Assembly (NCBI RefSeq): GCF_022440845.1
Contig: NZ_JAKNTO010000001.1
Coordinates: 1,674,001 to 1,738,000, forward strand
From: Ruminococcus sp. OA3
GTDB lineage: Bacteria > Bacillota > Clostridia > Lachnospirales > Lachnospiraceae
Reading direction: 5' to 3'
DNA length: 64,000 nt
Shown: piece after piece, positions 16,844 to 25,262 of the stretch
How the letters are laid out: every line of letters starts with the position of its first letter
Position numbering within the stretch: the stretch's first letter is position 1
The notes under the pieces: model-generated
Seen by the model: the letters and a program-made list of their open reading frames with translations, nothing else
Databases searched by the model: none
Told to the model about the DNA's origin: nothing
Translations under genes and position numbers: made by a program

Positions 16844-17557
16844 ATGAAAGCGATAAGGTTGTGTTTCATACAGATGATTCGTTTTATAAGGCGTGATATG
16901 ATGCTGTTTGCCGCGTGTTTTGCCCCGGTTCTTTGCGGGCTGTTCTTTAGATTCGGAATGCCTCTGCTGGAGGAGGTGCTCACGGGCTGGCTTGCCAGAC
17001 CAAGTGTGTTTACCCCGTACTACGGACTGCTGGATATGTTTTTTTCCATGCTGTCTCCGGTTATGTTTTGCTTTGTGGCTGCGATGGTAGTTCTGGAAGA
17101 AACAGATGACCATATCGCAGGTTATCTGTTTATCACAACGCTGGGAAGGAAAGGGTATCTGGCGTCCCGGCTTGGCGTACCAGCTGCGATCGCGTTTGCC
17201 GTCACACTGGTTCTTCTTCCGGTTTTCAGACTGACAGAGCTTTGCATGTGGGAGATCCTGTTTTTAAGCGCCGGAGGGGTACTGCAGGGCATCATTATCG
17301 CACTGCTGATCGTCTCGGTGTCATCAAATAAGCTGGAAGGACTGGCAGCGGCAAAATTGTCGACGCTTATGACGCTGGGTGCTTTGGTGCCTTATTGTGT
17401 TCCGGATCATATACAGTATCTTTTTTCACCGCTTCCCTCTTATTGGATTGGAAAAGCAGTCTGTGACCAGTCAGTCATCTGGATGTTGCCGGCAGTTGTC
17501 TCATCTCTGGGGTGGATCGGGGTTATGATGAGAAGATTTCTGAGAAAACTGGCGTGA
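16844..17557 (+). CDS. ABC exporter permease, second subunit
   Basis: 237 aa with about six membrane segments. It has the same overall plan as the preceding permease (an initial amphipathic stretch, then hydrophobic helices and an MLSPVMFCFVAAMVVLEETDDHIAGYLF segment carrying the cytoplasmic coupling part). It starts 10 bp after the first permease gene, so both very likely form a heterodimer with the ATPase at 15326. GGGGTGA precedes the ATG. Confidence 0.8.
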   Translation: MKAIRLCFIQMIRFIRRDMMLFAACFAPVLCGLFFRFGMPLLEEVLTGWLARPSVFTPYYGLLDMFFSMLSPVMFCFVAAMVVLEETDDHIAGYLFITTLGRKGYLASRLGVPAAIAFAVTLVLLPVFRLTELCMWEILFLSAGGVLQGIIIALLIVSVSSNKLEGLAAAKLSTLMTLGALVPYCVPDHIQYLFSPLPSYWIGKAVCDQSVIWMLPAVVSSLGWIGVMMRRFLRKLA

Positions 17558-17626
17558 ATTATGGAATTAAATAGCAGCTGGCTGAGAAATACTAATGTAA
17601 TGATGCCTTCTGCATAAATTTTCCTG

Positions 17627-17695
17627 TTGTTAATTCTTTGTAAGTGATATACTATATATGGTGTGATAAATGGAAAAAAACACAAAATATGGAAA
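17627..17695 (+). promoter_or_regulatory. nrdJ promoter with tandem NrdR boxes
   Basis: TTGTTA 17627-17632, 17-nt spacer, TACTAT 17650-17655. Box 1 (17649-17664, ATACTATATATGGTGT) matches 14 of 16 positions of the NrdR consensus; box 2 (17680-17695) matches 11 of 16. Their starts are 31 bp apart, the usual phase of paired NrdR boxes, and box 1 covers the -10 element. Confidence 0.7.
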
Positions 17696-17729
17696 TATGA
17701 GACTTGAACGTTATAACAGGAGGATGTAG

Positions 17730-20072
17730 ATGAATGTAAGAAAGCGAAGCGGAAAGGTTGTTCCTTTTAACGCGGATTTTATATCGAGGGCGATTGCGCT
17801 TGCTTCGGCTGCGGCGGGAGAGATGGATCAGCCTATGGTGCAAAAAGCTACTGAGCTTACGGTGAGCAGACTGAAAGATATGGAAACGGACGTCTTAGAT
17901 ATAGAAAAAATCCAGGATACGGTGGAGGAGACGCTGTTTGAACAGAAATACTATAAAACGGCAAAAGCATACATTTTATACCGAATAGAGAAGGATAAAG
18001 AACGTGCCGGCGGGAGCTGGGAAGACGGGCTTTTGGACAGAGAGTTTTTGAGCACTTATAAACATGCACCGAACCCTATGGAACAACTCGGATCTTTCGT
18101 ATACACCCGTACTTATTCCAGATATCTGCCTAAGTTTGGACGGCGTGAATTCTGGTGGGAGACGGTGCGGCGTGCCGTAGAGTATAACTGCTCATTGGCA
18201 CCCACTTCAAAAGACGAGGCCAGGAAGCTGTACGATAATATTTATCATCTGCGTCAGTTTTTATCGGGACGGACACTCTGGGTTGGAAATACCCCTGTAG
18301 CAGATGCCTATCCCATGGCAAATTACAACTGTGCATTTGAGGTGATTGATGATTTCAGTGCCTATCATGATCTGTTTTATCTGCTGATGGTAGGAAGTGG
18401 CGTGGGAGTGAGGGTATTGAAAGAAGATGCCGAAAGACTTCCAAAGATCCGCACGGATATTGAGATACTGCACAAGGCATACGACGGCTGCCCGCCACAG
18501 GACCGCCTGGAATTTACAGATCTGACTTTCACTAAGGACACGGCAGTTCTGTCTGTCGGTGATTCAAAGGAGGGGTGGGCTCAGGCTCTGAGTCACTATT
18601 TCGATATACTGAGTAATCATGAATACAGTAAAATACGGGAGATTGTGGTAAATTATGATTCGATCCGTCCCAGAGGAGAAAGATTGAAAACCTTTGGAGG
18701 GACAGCCAGCGGTCATGAGTCTATGATGGCAATGCTGGGAAAAATACACAGGGTAATACGGGCTGCCGGGGACAGAGATAAGGCTGCACGGACACAGCTG
18801 CAGCCCATCGACCTGCTGGACATCGCCAATATTATCGGTGAAAATGTAGTCTCCGGAGGAGTACGGAGGACATCAGAGATTGGTCTTATAGATGCAGACG
18901 ATCAGGTGTGTATCAAAGCAAAGAGCAATCTGTACCGCCAGATCAACGGACGGTGGGAGCTGGATCAGTCCATCGCCCACAGACAGATGAGCAACAATTC
19001 GATCTATTATAAGAAAAAGCCATCCAGAGAACAGCTTCACTGGCATATGCAGCAGATGCGCTACTCCGGGGAACCGGGATGGATCAATGAGGAGGCCGGA
19101 AAGAAGCGCCGGCCGAATTTTAACGGATGCAACCCGTGCGGGGAAGTACTTATGGACAGTCACGGACTCTGCAATCTGACGACACTGAATGTCATGGGAT
19201 TTGTTCGGGATGGTAAGCTGGATGAGCAGGCATTGCTGGAGGCACAGAGGCTGTCAGCCAGAGCCGGATACCGCATGACCTGCCGTGACCTGGAGATACA
19301 CCGCTGGAATACTGTACAGAAAAGAGACCGCCTTTTGGGCTGTTCGATGACTGGGTGGCAGGATATGGTCAACGCTACGGGGATGTCTGTGGAAAATCAA
19401 AGGAAGCTTCTTGATAAACTTCGCAGAGAAGCTCATGAAGCGGCAGAACAGCTCGCCGACAGACTGGGCACCGGAAAACCGCTGCTGGTGACAACCATCA
19501 AACCGGAGGGGACGTTGTCCCTGCTGCCGACAGTTTCAAGCGGTGTTCATTATTCACATTCTCCTTACTATATAAGGAGGGTAAGAATTAATGCGGCTGA
19601 TCCCCTGTGCCGGGTATGTGAAGAACTGGAATATCCGGTGCTGCCTGAGGTGGGGCAGAATCCGGAGAATGCGACAACAAAGGTTGTGGAATTCCCGGTA
19701 AAGGCACCAGCCGGTAAAGTGAAGGCAGATGTATCCGCAATAGAGCAGCTGGAAACTTATAAAATGTTCATGGAGCATTATGTGGACCATAATTGTTCTA
19801 TCACTGTTCATGTGCGGGAAGATGAGTGGGAAGATACGGAACAGTGGGTGTGGGACAACTGGGATGATGTGGTTGCTCTGTCGTTTTTAAGTTATGATGA
19901 CAGCTTTTATGAATTACTGCCCTACGAAGCCATTACTAAGGAGGAGTACGATGCACGTAAAGCAGCTATGAGACCATTTAACCCATCGCTTCTTACACGG
20001 TATGAATACGAAGAATCAGATTTTGATATTGGAGATTCTGACTGTTCGACCGGGGCATGCCCGGTCAGATAG
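17730..20072 (+). CDS. nrdJ: Adenosylcobalamin-dependent ribonucleoside-triphosphate reductase (class II)
   Basis: 780 aa. An ATP-cone allosteric domain fills residues about 1-90 (MNVRKRSGKVVPFNADFISRAI). The catalytic barrel follows, with YNCAFEVIDD carrying a conserved cysteine, NPCGEVLMDSHGLCNLTTLN (finger-loop radical cysteine and partners) and KPEGTLSLLPTVSSGVHYSHSPYY. The C-terminal DCSTGACPVR supplies the CxxxxC redox pair re-reduced by thioredoxin. This is the monomeric RTPR type, which reduces ribonucleoside triphosphates without oxygen using coenzyme B12. An ATP cone plus upstream NrdR boxes fits known control by NrdR. AGGAGG lies 6 nt before the ATG. No cobalamin riboswitch was seen in the 172-bp leader. 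Confidence 0.95.
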   Translation: MNVRKRSGKVVPFNADFISRAIALASAAAGEMDQPMVQKATELTVSRLKDMETDVLDIEKIQDTVEETLFEQKYYKTAKAYILYRIEKDKERAGGSWEDGLLDREFLSTYKHAPNPMEQLGSFVYTRTYSRYLPKFGRREFWWETVRRAVEYNCSLAPTSKDEARKLYDNIYHLRQFLSGRTLWVGNTPVADAYPMANYNCAFEVIDDFSAYHDLFYLLMVGSGVGVRVLKEDAERLPKIRTDIEILHKAYDGCPPQDRLEFTDLTFTKDTAVLSVGDSKEGWAQALSHYFDILSNHEYSKIREIVVNYDSIRPRGERLKTFGGTASGHESMMAMLGKIHRVIRAAGDRDKAARTQLQPIDLLDIANIIGENVVSGGVRRTSEIGLIDADDQVCIKAKSNLYRQINGRWELDQSIAHRQMSNNSIYYKKKPSREQLHWHMQQMRYSGEPGWINEEAGKKRRPNFNGCNPCGEVLMDSHGLCNLTTLNVMGFVRDGKLDEQALLEAQRLSARAGYRMTCRDLEIHRWNTVQKRDRLLGCSMTGWQDMVNATGMSVENQRKLLDKLRREAHEAAEQLADRLGTGKPLLVTTIKPEGTLSLLPTVSSGVHYSHSPYYIRRVRINAADPLCRVCEELEYPVLPEVGQNPENATTKVVEFPVKAPAGKVKADVSAIEQLETYKMFMEHYVDHNCSITVHVREDEWEDTEQWVWDNWDDVVALSFLSYDDSFYELLPYEAITKEEYDARKAAMRPFNPSLLTRYEYEESDFDIGDSDCSTGACPVR

Positions 20073-20115
20073 TGGTACCGGGCCCATAATGGACTTTTAA
20101 ATGAGAGATAGTTGT

Positions 20116-20148
20116 TTGAGTGATACCCAAGGTACGGGTATCGCTCAA
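20116..20148 (+). other. Hairpin downstream of nrdJ
   Basis: TTGAGTGATACCC pairs with GGGTATCGCTCAA (one G-U pair) around a 7-nt loop. No T-run follows, so it is only a possible terminator or mRNA end. Confidence 0.5.
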
Positions 20149-20182
20149 CGCATACGTAAAATATCGATTAAAACAGTGTGTA

Positions 20183-20533
20183 TCAGATCATCAGATCTGC
20201 CGAAAATCCCATCAGATAACTGCAGAGATAAATAATAAACTCTTTTGGGGAAGGTTTTTCGATTAAATGGCGGTTAGCGATCTTGTCCAGCTTCTTTCGG
20301 TTACCGTAATCCCAGCAGTCACATACAGCTCTGGATATACTGCGAGAGATTGATTTAACAGGAAGCTCAGTTTCATCAGATATTAATGGATAGATCTGAC
20401 GCTCAAGACAGAATCCATAATATATTTGAAAATCACAACAATAATGCACCGCCAGAGCTAAATGGTAATAACTTTTGTGACATGGGTGTCCGGATACTGA
20501 CTGAATGAGTAATATAACATTTTTTATCGGCAT
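20183..20533 (-). CDS. Stand-alone Spo0A C-terminal (DNA-binding) domain protein
   Basis: 116 aa from ATG 20533 (AAGGATGG upstream). From about residue 18 it can be aligned by eye to the effector domain of Spo0A: YYHLALAVHYCCDF for the early helices, RQIYPLI for the LYPxIA segment, SISRSISRAVCDCWDYGNRKKLDKI for the recognition-helix region and KPSPKEFIIYLCSYL for the KPTNSEFI end. The receiver domain of Spo0A is absent. Full-length Spo0A starts sporulation gene expression when phosphorylated; without a receiver this protein could bind 0A-like sites constitutively or be regulated by abundance. It is convergent with nrdJ. Function is inferred from the fold only. Confidence 0.8.
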   Translation of the reverse strand: MPIKNVILLIQSVSGHPCHKSYYHLALAVHYCCDFQIYYGFCLERQIYPLISDETELPVKSISRSISRAVCDCWDYGNRKKLDKIANRHLIEKPSPKEFIIYLCSYLMGFSADLMI

Positions 20534-20718
20534 AATAAACCATCCTTGTATAAGTATTTTGTATACAATATTATACTGAGTCAATTGAAAAAGAAGAAAA
20601 AAATGACATCATTAGATAAAATTAGACAAATAATGAGTTCCATTTTACACATACTAATACAGAAAAAATGGAGGATTCAATTGAAGATACATTCAAATAC
20701 AGTAGGGATGGTATATTT

Positions 20719-21075
20719 ATGCCAAAGCTGAAAAAAGCAGATGCCATTAAGACAGAAGATTTTATCTGCCTGGGATACATTAAAAAACAAAACAATATGA
20801 GCAGTCTCATTCTCGCAAAATATAGCCGGGATGATAAATTCGTTGTGAATTATCACGTTACAATTGAGATCAGCTCAAATTGGCTTTGTCACTACAGCAT
20901 GGTGGAGACAGAGTGTCCATTTTTTAAAATTCCCAAAGGATGCCTGTATGCTATATGGATTGAACCGATTGTCTGCACTGTTGAATACCTGCCGTCTGAA
21001 AAAATCGGTTTTCGCCGGGCAGTATTTAAGACGATGCACTATGATAAGAAACCGGAAGAGTGCCGGGTCATTTAA
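20719..21075 (+). CDS. Isolated OB-fold domain resembling the C-terminus of ATP-dependent DNA ligase
   Basis: 118 aa from ATG 20719, preferred because AGGGATGG lies 9 nt upstream; an earlier ATG at 20668 (135 aa) has no clear ribosome site. The pattern TEDFICLGYIKKQNNMSSLILAKY ... ETECPFFKIP ... WIEPIVCTVEYLP ... GFRRAVFKTMHYDKKPEECRVI follows the OB-fold of ATP-dependent ligases (the W-EP, V-EY and R-P-FK-R-DK-PEEC motifs). The adenylation domain with its KxDG lysine is missing, so it cannot be a ligase alone. It may be a remnant, a DNA-binding adaptor, or a partner of a separate nucleotidyltransferase. It is bounded by a hairpin. Confidence 0.7.
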   Translation: MPKLKKADAIKTEDFICLGYIKKQNNMSSLILAKYSRDDKFVVNYHVTIEISSNWLCHYSMVETECPFFKIPKGCLYAIWIEPIVCTVEYLPSEKIGFRRAVFKTMHYDKKPEECRVI

Positions 21076-21081
21076 AAGAAT

Positions 21082-21104
21082 CCCCCGGCTTTTTAAGCCG
21101 GGGG
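21082..21104. terminator. Hairpin between convergent genes
   Basis: CCCCCGGCTT pairs with AAGCCGGGGG around TTT. On the minus strand it is followed by ATTCTTTTAAAT, so it could end the YmaF transcript; on the plus strand no T-run follows. Confidence 0.6.
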
Positions 21105-21112
21105 GGGGAAAA

Positions 21113-21457
21113 CTATTCACATATTGGATCTTCTATCAGGGTTGCTACTACAAATTCATGTTTATGATCAGAATTGCAGGAAGTACATCCTTTTATAAGA
21201 TGCACATGACGCCCGCAGCCAACATCAATAGCAGGACCGGATGTGCCGCAGAATTCGTGTTTATGACCATCGCATGAATCAGTAGTAAATTCTACTTCGT
21301 GAACATGGCTACCGTCACAGGGGATCGCATCACCTGATACGGTTGCAAATCTATGATTATGAGCATTTTCACAACACCCTTTAATTTTTGTACTGCCAAG
21401 TATTTCATGATTATGCTGTTTCGGACAGTGAGAAGCTTCAACAAAGTTTGAATTCAT
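21113..21457 (-). CDS. YmaF family protein (His/Cys-rich)
   Basis: 114 aa from ATG 21457 with GAAAGG upstream. A longer open frame that starts inside tRNA-Met is rejected. The sequence is built of repeated histidine patches such as HNHEILGSTKIKGCCENAHNH, SHVHEVEFTTD, GHKHEFCGTSGPAIDVG and GRHVHLIKG, with scattered cysteines. This is the pattern of the YmaF family of Firmicutes. The conserved HxH pairs suggest metal binding, but no activity is known. It lies directly after the tRNA pair on the same strand but behind their terminator. Confidence 0.85.
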   Translation of the reverse strand: MNSNFVEASHCPKQHNHEILGSTKIKGCCENAHNHRFATVSGDAIPCDGSHVHEVEFTTDSCDGHKHEFCGTSGPAIDVGCGRHVHLIKGCTSCNSDHKHEFVVATLIEDPICE

Positions 21458-21584
21458 ATTATTACCTTTCATTTCCAGTTTTGATATAATATGAAAAAAA
21501 TTGTGCCAATGTGACAAAAAACGATTGTGATAAGCGCCTGGAACAGAGCAAAAGAAAAGAGGGGCAGAACTAAAAAACGAAACA

Positions 21585-21615
21585 ATAAAAAACCCGCAAA
21601 CTCTGAGTTTACGGG
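21585..21615 (-). terminator. Terminator of the tRNA-Val/tRNA-Met operon
   Basis: On the minus strand CCCGTAAACTC pairs with GAGTTTGCGGG (11 bp, one G-U) around one A, followed by TTTTTTATTG. Confidence 0.85.
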
Positions 21616-21626
21616 ACTTTTTTGAG

Positions 21627-21700
21627 TAGCGAGAAAGGGATTTGAACCCCCGACACCACGGGTATGAACCGTGTGCTCTAGCCAACTGAGCTATCTCGCC
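21627..21700 (-). tRNA. tRNA-Met (anticodon CAT)
   Basis: The minus strand reads as a full cloverleaf: acceptor GGCGAGA with TCTCGCT (first pair G-U), D-arm AGCTCAGTTGGCTAGAGC, anticodon loop TTCATAC with CAT, T-arm GGGTTCAAATCCC-like and A as discriminator. No CCA is encoded. CAT could also be an elongator or modified Ile type; elongator Met is the most likely reading. Confidence 0.93.
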
Positions 21701-21734
21701 AAAACATATGAAATTTTACTTTTTTCAAAGTAAG

Positions 21735-21807
21735 TGGGACCTATAGGGCTCGAACCTATGACCCTCTGCTTGTAAGGCAGATGCTCTCCCAGCTGAGCTA
21801 AGATCCC
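21735..21807 (-). tRNA. tRNA-Val (anticodon TAC)
   Basis: Acceptor GGGATCT pairs with AGGTCCC (one G-U), D-arm TAGCTCAGCTGGGAGAGC, anticodon loop CTTACAA (TAC) and T-loop TTCGAGC are all present. It is the first gene of the two-tRNA unit; tRNA-Met follows 34 bp later. Confidence 0.95.
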
Positions 21808-21863
21808 AGAATATTACAGTGGATTCAGACGTTTTATTTGTCTCAACCGCAACCTGCTCTGCT

Positions 21864-21892
21864 ATTATATAATTGTAAAAAGAAAAAGTCAA
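21864..21892 (-). promoter_or_regulatory. Promoter of the tRNA operon
   Basis: On the minus strand TTGACT (21892-21887), 17-nt spacer, TATAAT (21869-21864), about 57 bp upstream of tRNA-Val. Confidence 0.8.
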
Positions 21893-22094
21893 TACCTAAA
21901 TTAAAAAAAATGAAATAATATTTTTTAGGGTGAATAACATGAAAAATGTCATAAACGCACCCTGCAAAGCTATTGGCATATTATGAGGTAAGAGAGTATA
22001 TGCTGCAGCTTCAGAAGTTATGAGAAGTTTTTGAACAAAGGTGGCTGAAAGTATACTCTCGCAATTAGAATATAAGTATTAAGGAGAATGTATA

Positions 22095-22880
22095 ATGGGC
22101 AGAGATATATCAAAATGTCATCCGCGCCTGCAGGAACTCGCCGCTGAATTGAAGGCTGAGTGTGCCAAACAGGGATATGAGATAGCGATAGGTGAAAGTT
22201 TTCGAAGTGTGGCAGAGCAGGATGCGCTGTACGCTCAGGGGAGGACAAAACCGGGGCAGATTGTGACGAATGCACCGGGCAGTTCCTACAGCTCCATGCA
22301 TCAGTGGGGGGTAGCCTTTGATTTTTACAGAAATGATGGAACAGGGGCGTACAATGAAAATGGAAACTTCTTTGAACATGTAGGGGCGATCGGTAAATCT
22401 CTTGGACTGGAATGGGGAGGAGACTGGACGTCACCGGTGGACCGTCCACATTTTCAGCTCCCTGACTGGGGCAGTACACCGTCACGGCTGAAAAATATAT
22501 ACGGAAATATCAATTCGTTTATGAAAACCTGGGGAAATCCCGGAGGAACCAATACAGCACCGTCACAGGATAACTGGGTACTGCGTTTGCAGCAGGAGCT
22601 GGTAAGACAGGGCTACCGCCCAGGTAAGGTGGATGGGATTGCAGGGCCCAATACACTGAATGGATGCCCCACAGTGCGTAAGGGCGCAAGCGGGGGTATA
22701 ACCAGGCTGATTCAGGAGAAACTGTCTAATGTATATAAAATTGGAATCGGGACTTCTGGGGCAGACGGAATCTTCGGAAAGGATACAGAAGCGGCTGTTA
22801 TGGAATTTCAGAAGCAGAAAGGTCTGTCAATTGACGGTATTGTAGGCAAAAAGACCTGGCGTGCACTGCTGGATCTGTAA
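22095..22880 (+). CDS. M15 family cell-wall peptidase with peptidoglycan-binding domain
   Basis: 261 aa. Residues about 1-125 form an M15 (VanY/CwlK, L-Ala-D-Glu endopeptidase) domain: SxHxxGxAxD appears as SSMHQWGVAFD (H69, D76) and the third zinc ligand as RPHF (H119). Residues about 157-261 contain two PG_binding_1-like repeats, the last ending DGIFGKDTEAAVMEFQKQKGLSIDGIVGKKTWRALL. There is no signal peptide, which is usual for phage endolysins needing a holin, yet the gene lies 8 kb from the prophage and has no holin beside it. It could be a domesticated lysin or a mother-cell/spore hydrolase. AAGGAGAA precedes the ATG. Confidence 0.9.
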   Translation: MGRDISKCHPRLQELAAELKAECAKQGYEIAIGESFRSVAEQDALYAQGRTKPGQIVTNAPGSSYSSMHQWGVAFDFYRNDGTGAYNENGNFFEHVGAIGKSLGLEWGGDWTSPVDRPHFQLPDWGSTPSRLKNIYGNINSFMKTWGNPGGTNTAPSQDNWVLRLQQELVRQGYRPGKVDGIAGPNTLNGCPTVRKGASGGITRLIQEKLSNVYKIGIGTSGADGIFGKDTEAAVMEFQKQKGLSIDGIVGKKTWRALLDL

Positions 22881-22983
22881 ACATGCAGTGGTTCATCTGA
22901 GTAAAAGTTTATATTGCTGCGTAAATTCTGTTTGAAAATAGATGTATGGTACGGTATGATAAAAAAAACGGAGGGAAATGCAT

Positions 22984-23529
22984 ATGAGAATAGGAATGGG
23001 ATATGATGTACACCGGCTGGAAGAAGGCCGAAAACTGATCCTGGGAGGCGTTGAAATTTCATATGAGAAGGGTCTGTTGGGGCATTCGGATGCAGATGTG
23101 GTTGTACACGCCATTATGGATGCACTTCTGGGAGCTGCGGCGCTGCGAGATATTGGAACTCATTTTCCGGACACGGATCCGCAGTACCGTGGTATTTCCA
23201 GTATTCTGCTTCTGGAGAAAGTAGGAAAACTGCTCGAGGAAGAGCGGTACATTATCAACAATATCGACGCGACGATAATTGCGCAGAAGCCGAAGCTGAT
23301 GCCATATATCGGACAGATGACAGAAAACGTGGCGCGTGCGCTGAATATTGAAATAAACCAGGTGAATATAAAAGCGACCACGGAGGAGGGGCTTGGTTTT
23401 ACCGGGAGGATGGAGGGGATATCATCTCAGGCAATCTGCTCCCTCATACCGGTACTTGAGCTGGCAGGTGAGGACAGGATGAACACCAGACCATGCGAGG
23501 GCTGCTGCGGCTGTGCAAAAGATAAATAA
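22984..23529 (+). CDS. ispF: 2-C-methyl-D-erythritol 2,4-cyclodiphosphate synthase
   Basis: 181 aa from ATG 22984, chosen over ATG 22978 because GGAGGG (22970-22975) is then at normal distance. [12 protein letters not shown] supplies the zinc ligands D8 and H10, [20 protein letters not shown] the third ligand and cyclisation region, and [16 protein letters not shown] the conserved C-terminal loop. The enzyme converts CDP-ME-2-phosphate to MEcPP in the MEP isoprenoid pathway. The C-terminus has an extra cysteine-rich tail ([11 protein letters not shown]) beyond the usual about 158 residues, perhaps metal-binding. It lies just upstream of the cysS T-box leader. Confidence 0.96.
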   Translation: MRIGMGYDVHRLEEGRKLILGGVEISYEKGLLGHSDADVVVHAIMDALLGAAALRDIGTHFPDTDPQYRGISSILLLEKVGKLLEEERYIINNIDATIIAQKPKLMPYIGQMTENVARALNIEINQVNIKATTEEGLGFTGRMEGISSQAICSLIPVLELAGEDRMNTRPCEGCCGCAKDK

Positions 23530-23545
23530 ATGCGGAGGATAAGTG

Positions 23546-23574
23546 TTGACAAACAGCATTTTTTTGCATACACT
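23546..23574 (+). promoter_or_regulatory. Promoter of the cysS T-box transcript
   Basis: TTGACA 23546-23551, 17-nt spacer, TACACT 23569-23574, placing the RNA start near 23582. Confidence 0.75.
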
Positions 23575-23581
23575 AAGAGCA

Positions 23582-23815
23582 TAAAAGGCTGTGAACGATT
23601 AGAGTACCTGCTTGAAAACTTTCAGAGAGAGATGGCCATCGGCTGTAAGCCGTCTTAAGGGGAAAAGCAGGGAAGTGCATTCGGGAGCCGGGCGGAAGAA
23701 CAATGAGTATGCCGCCCCGCAGGCAGGCGTTATCTGTATGAAAGTGGAGAGGATAACTCTCTATAAGAGTGGAACCGCGGATTACTTCGTCTCTTGTCTG
23801 AGACGGAGTTTTTTT
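23582..23815 (+). promoter_or_regulatory. Cysteine T-box leader (tRNA-Cys sensing)
   Basis: The leader contains the stem I AGAGAGATGG motif, a specifier TGC (Cys) at 23676-23678 within GGAAGTGCATTCGG, the T-box GAGTGGAACCGCGG at 23767-23780 and a terminator (CTTCGTCTC with GAGACGGAG, then T7) at 23785-23815. Uncharged tRNA-Cys would bind the specifier and T-box, form the antiterminator and switch on cysS; charged tRNA lets the terminator form. The 326 bp between ispF and cysS are fully accounted for by this element and its promoter. Confidence 0.93.
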
Positions 23816-23855
23816 CTTTGAATAAAACAATTGATGAAAGAGAAGGAGAATAAAG

Positions 23856-25262
23856 ATGAAGCTGTATAATACGCTGACGAAAAGTAAGGAAGAGTTCGTG
23901 CCGCTTACGGAAGGAAAGGTCAAAATGTATGTCTGCGGACCTACGGTATATAACCTGATCCACATTGGCAATGCACGTCCGATGATCGTGTTTGACACAG
24001 CGAGACGCTATATGGAATATAAGGGATACGAAGTGAATTTTGTGTCCAATTTTACTGACGTTGATGATAAAATCATAGCAAAAGCAATCGAAGAAGGTGT
24101 TGAATCCGAAGTGATCTCGACACGTTACATCAAAGAGTGCAGGAAGGATATGGAGGCAATGAATGTCAGGCCGGCGACGACACATCCTCTGGCAACACAG
24201 GAAATTGACGGCATGATCGATATGATTCAGACGTTGGTTGACAAAGGTTATGCATATAACGCAGATGGGACTGTATATTTCAGAACAAGGAAGTTCCAGG
24301 AATACGGAAAACTTTCACATAAAAATCTGGACGATCTGCGAAGCGGCGGCCGTTCTCTGCTTGTGACAGGGGAAGACTCAAAGGAAGATCCTCTGGATTT
24401 TGTACTTTGGAAGCCGAAAAAAGAAGGAGAGCCATCCTGGGAGTCACCATGGGGTGACGGGCGTCCGGGCTGGCATATCGAATGCTCTGTGATGTCCAAA
24501 AAATATCTTGGTGAGGAGATCGATATCCACGCGGGAGGGGAGGATCTTGTATTTCCCCATCATGAAAATGAAATTGCGCAGAGTGAGTGCTGCAACGGTA
24601 AAATATTTGCCAGGTACTGGCTGCATAATGCATTCCTGAATATTGATAACCGTAAAATGTCAAAATCACTTGGCAATTTCTTTACCGTCCGTGAGATCGG
24701 GGAAAAATACGATCTTCAGGTACTGCGCTTTTTTATGCTGAGTGCACATTACAGAAGCCCGCTTAATTTCAGTGCCGATATCATGGAGTCTTCAAAAAAT
24801 GCGTTGGAGAGGATTATAACTGCCGTGGATCATCTGAAGACGCTGTGTGACAGTGCCAAAGTACAGGAGCTGACGCAGCAGGAAGAAGATCAGCTGAGGG
24901 AGATGAAAGAATACCGGGATAAATTCGAGCTGGCAATGGATGATGACCTGAACACTGCAGATGCGATTTCGGCGGTATTTGAACTTGTAAAGTTTGCTAA
25001 TACTACCGCTGATGAAAACAGCACCCAAACTTACGCGGCGTCATTGCTGGAGGAGATTAAATTCCTCTGTGATTTGCTTGGCCTGATCGTCGACAAAAAG
25101 GCGGAGAATCTGGATGAGGAAATCGAAGCGCTGATTGCAAAACGGCAGGATGCCAGAAAAGCCCGGGATTTTAAACTGGCAGATGAGATCCGTGATCAGC
25201 TGCTGGCGCAGGGGATCATTCTTGAAGACACAAGAGAAGGTGTGAAATGGAAGAGAGCTTAA
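23856..25262 (+). CDS. cysS: Cysteinyl-tRNA synthetase
   Basis: 468 aa class I synthetase that charges tRNA-Cys. [18 protein letters not shown] carries the zinc cysteine and the HIGH-type HIGN motif; [14 protein letters not shown] and [18 protein letters not shown] supply further zinc ligands; [11 protein letters not shown] is the KMSKS loop. The C-terminal DALR-like region ends at [11 protein letters not shown]. Expression is controlled by the upstream T-box. It overlaps mrnC by 16 nt, starting the translation-coupled cluster cysS-mrnC-rlmB-sigH known from Bacillus and Clostridia. Confidence 0.97.
   Translation: MKLYNTLTKSKEEFVPLTEGKVKMYVCGPTVYNLIHIGNARPMIVFDTARRYMEYKGYEVNFVSNFTDVDDKIIAKAIEEGVESEVISTRYIKECRKDMEAMNVRPATTHPLATQEIDGMIDMIQTLVDKGYAYNADGTVYFRTRKFQEYGKLSHKNLDDLRSGGRSLLVTGEDSKEDPLDFVLWKPKKEGEPSWESPWGDGRPGWHIECSVMSKKYLGEEIDIHAGGEDLVFPHHENEIAQSECCNGKIFARYWLHNAFLNIDNRKMSKSLGNFFTVREIGEKYDLQVLRFFMLSAHYRSPLNFSADIMESSKNALERIITAVDHLKTLCDSAKVQELTQQEEDQLREMKEYRDKFELAMDDDLNTADAISAVFELVKFANTTADENSTQTYAASLLEEIKFLCDLLGLIVDKKAENLDEEIEALIAKRQDARKARDFKLADEIRDQLLAQGIILEDTREGVKWKRA

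Noticed and set aside
17558-17729. Cobalamin riboswitch before nrdJ
   Set aside because: The 172-bp gap is too short and lacks the B12-box; the NrdR boxes and promoter account for it.
21458-21685. N-terminal extension of the YmaF protein
   Set aside because: The extension would be read through tRNA-Met and its terminator; a good ribosome site precedes ATG 21457.
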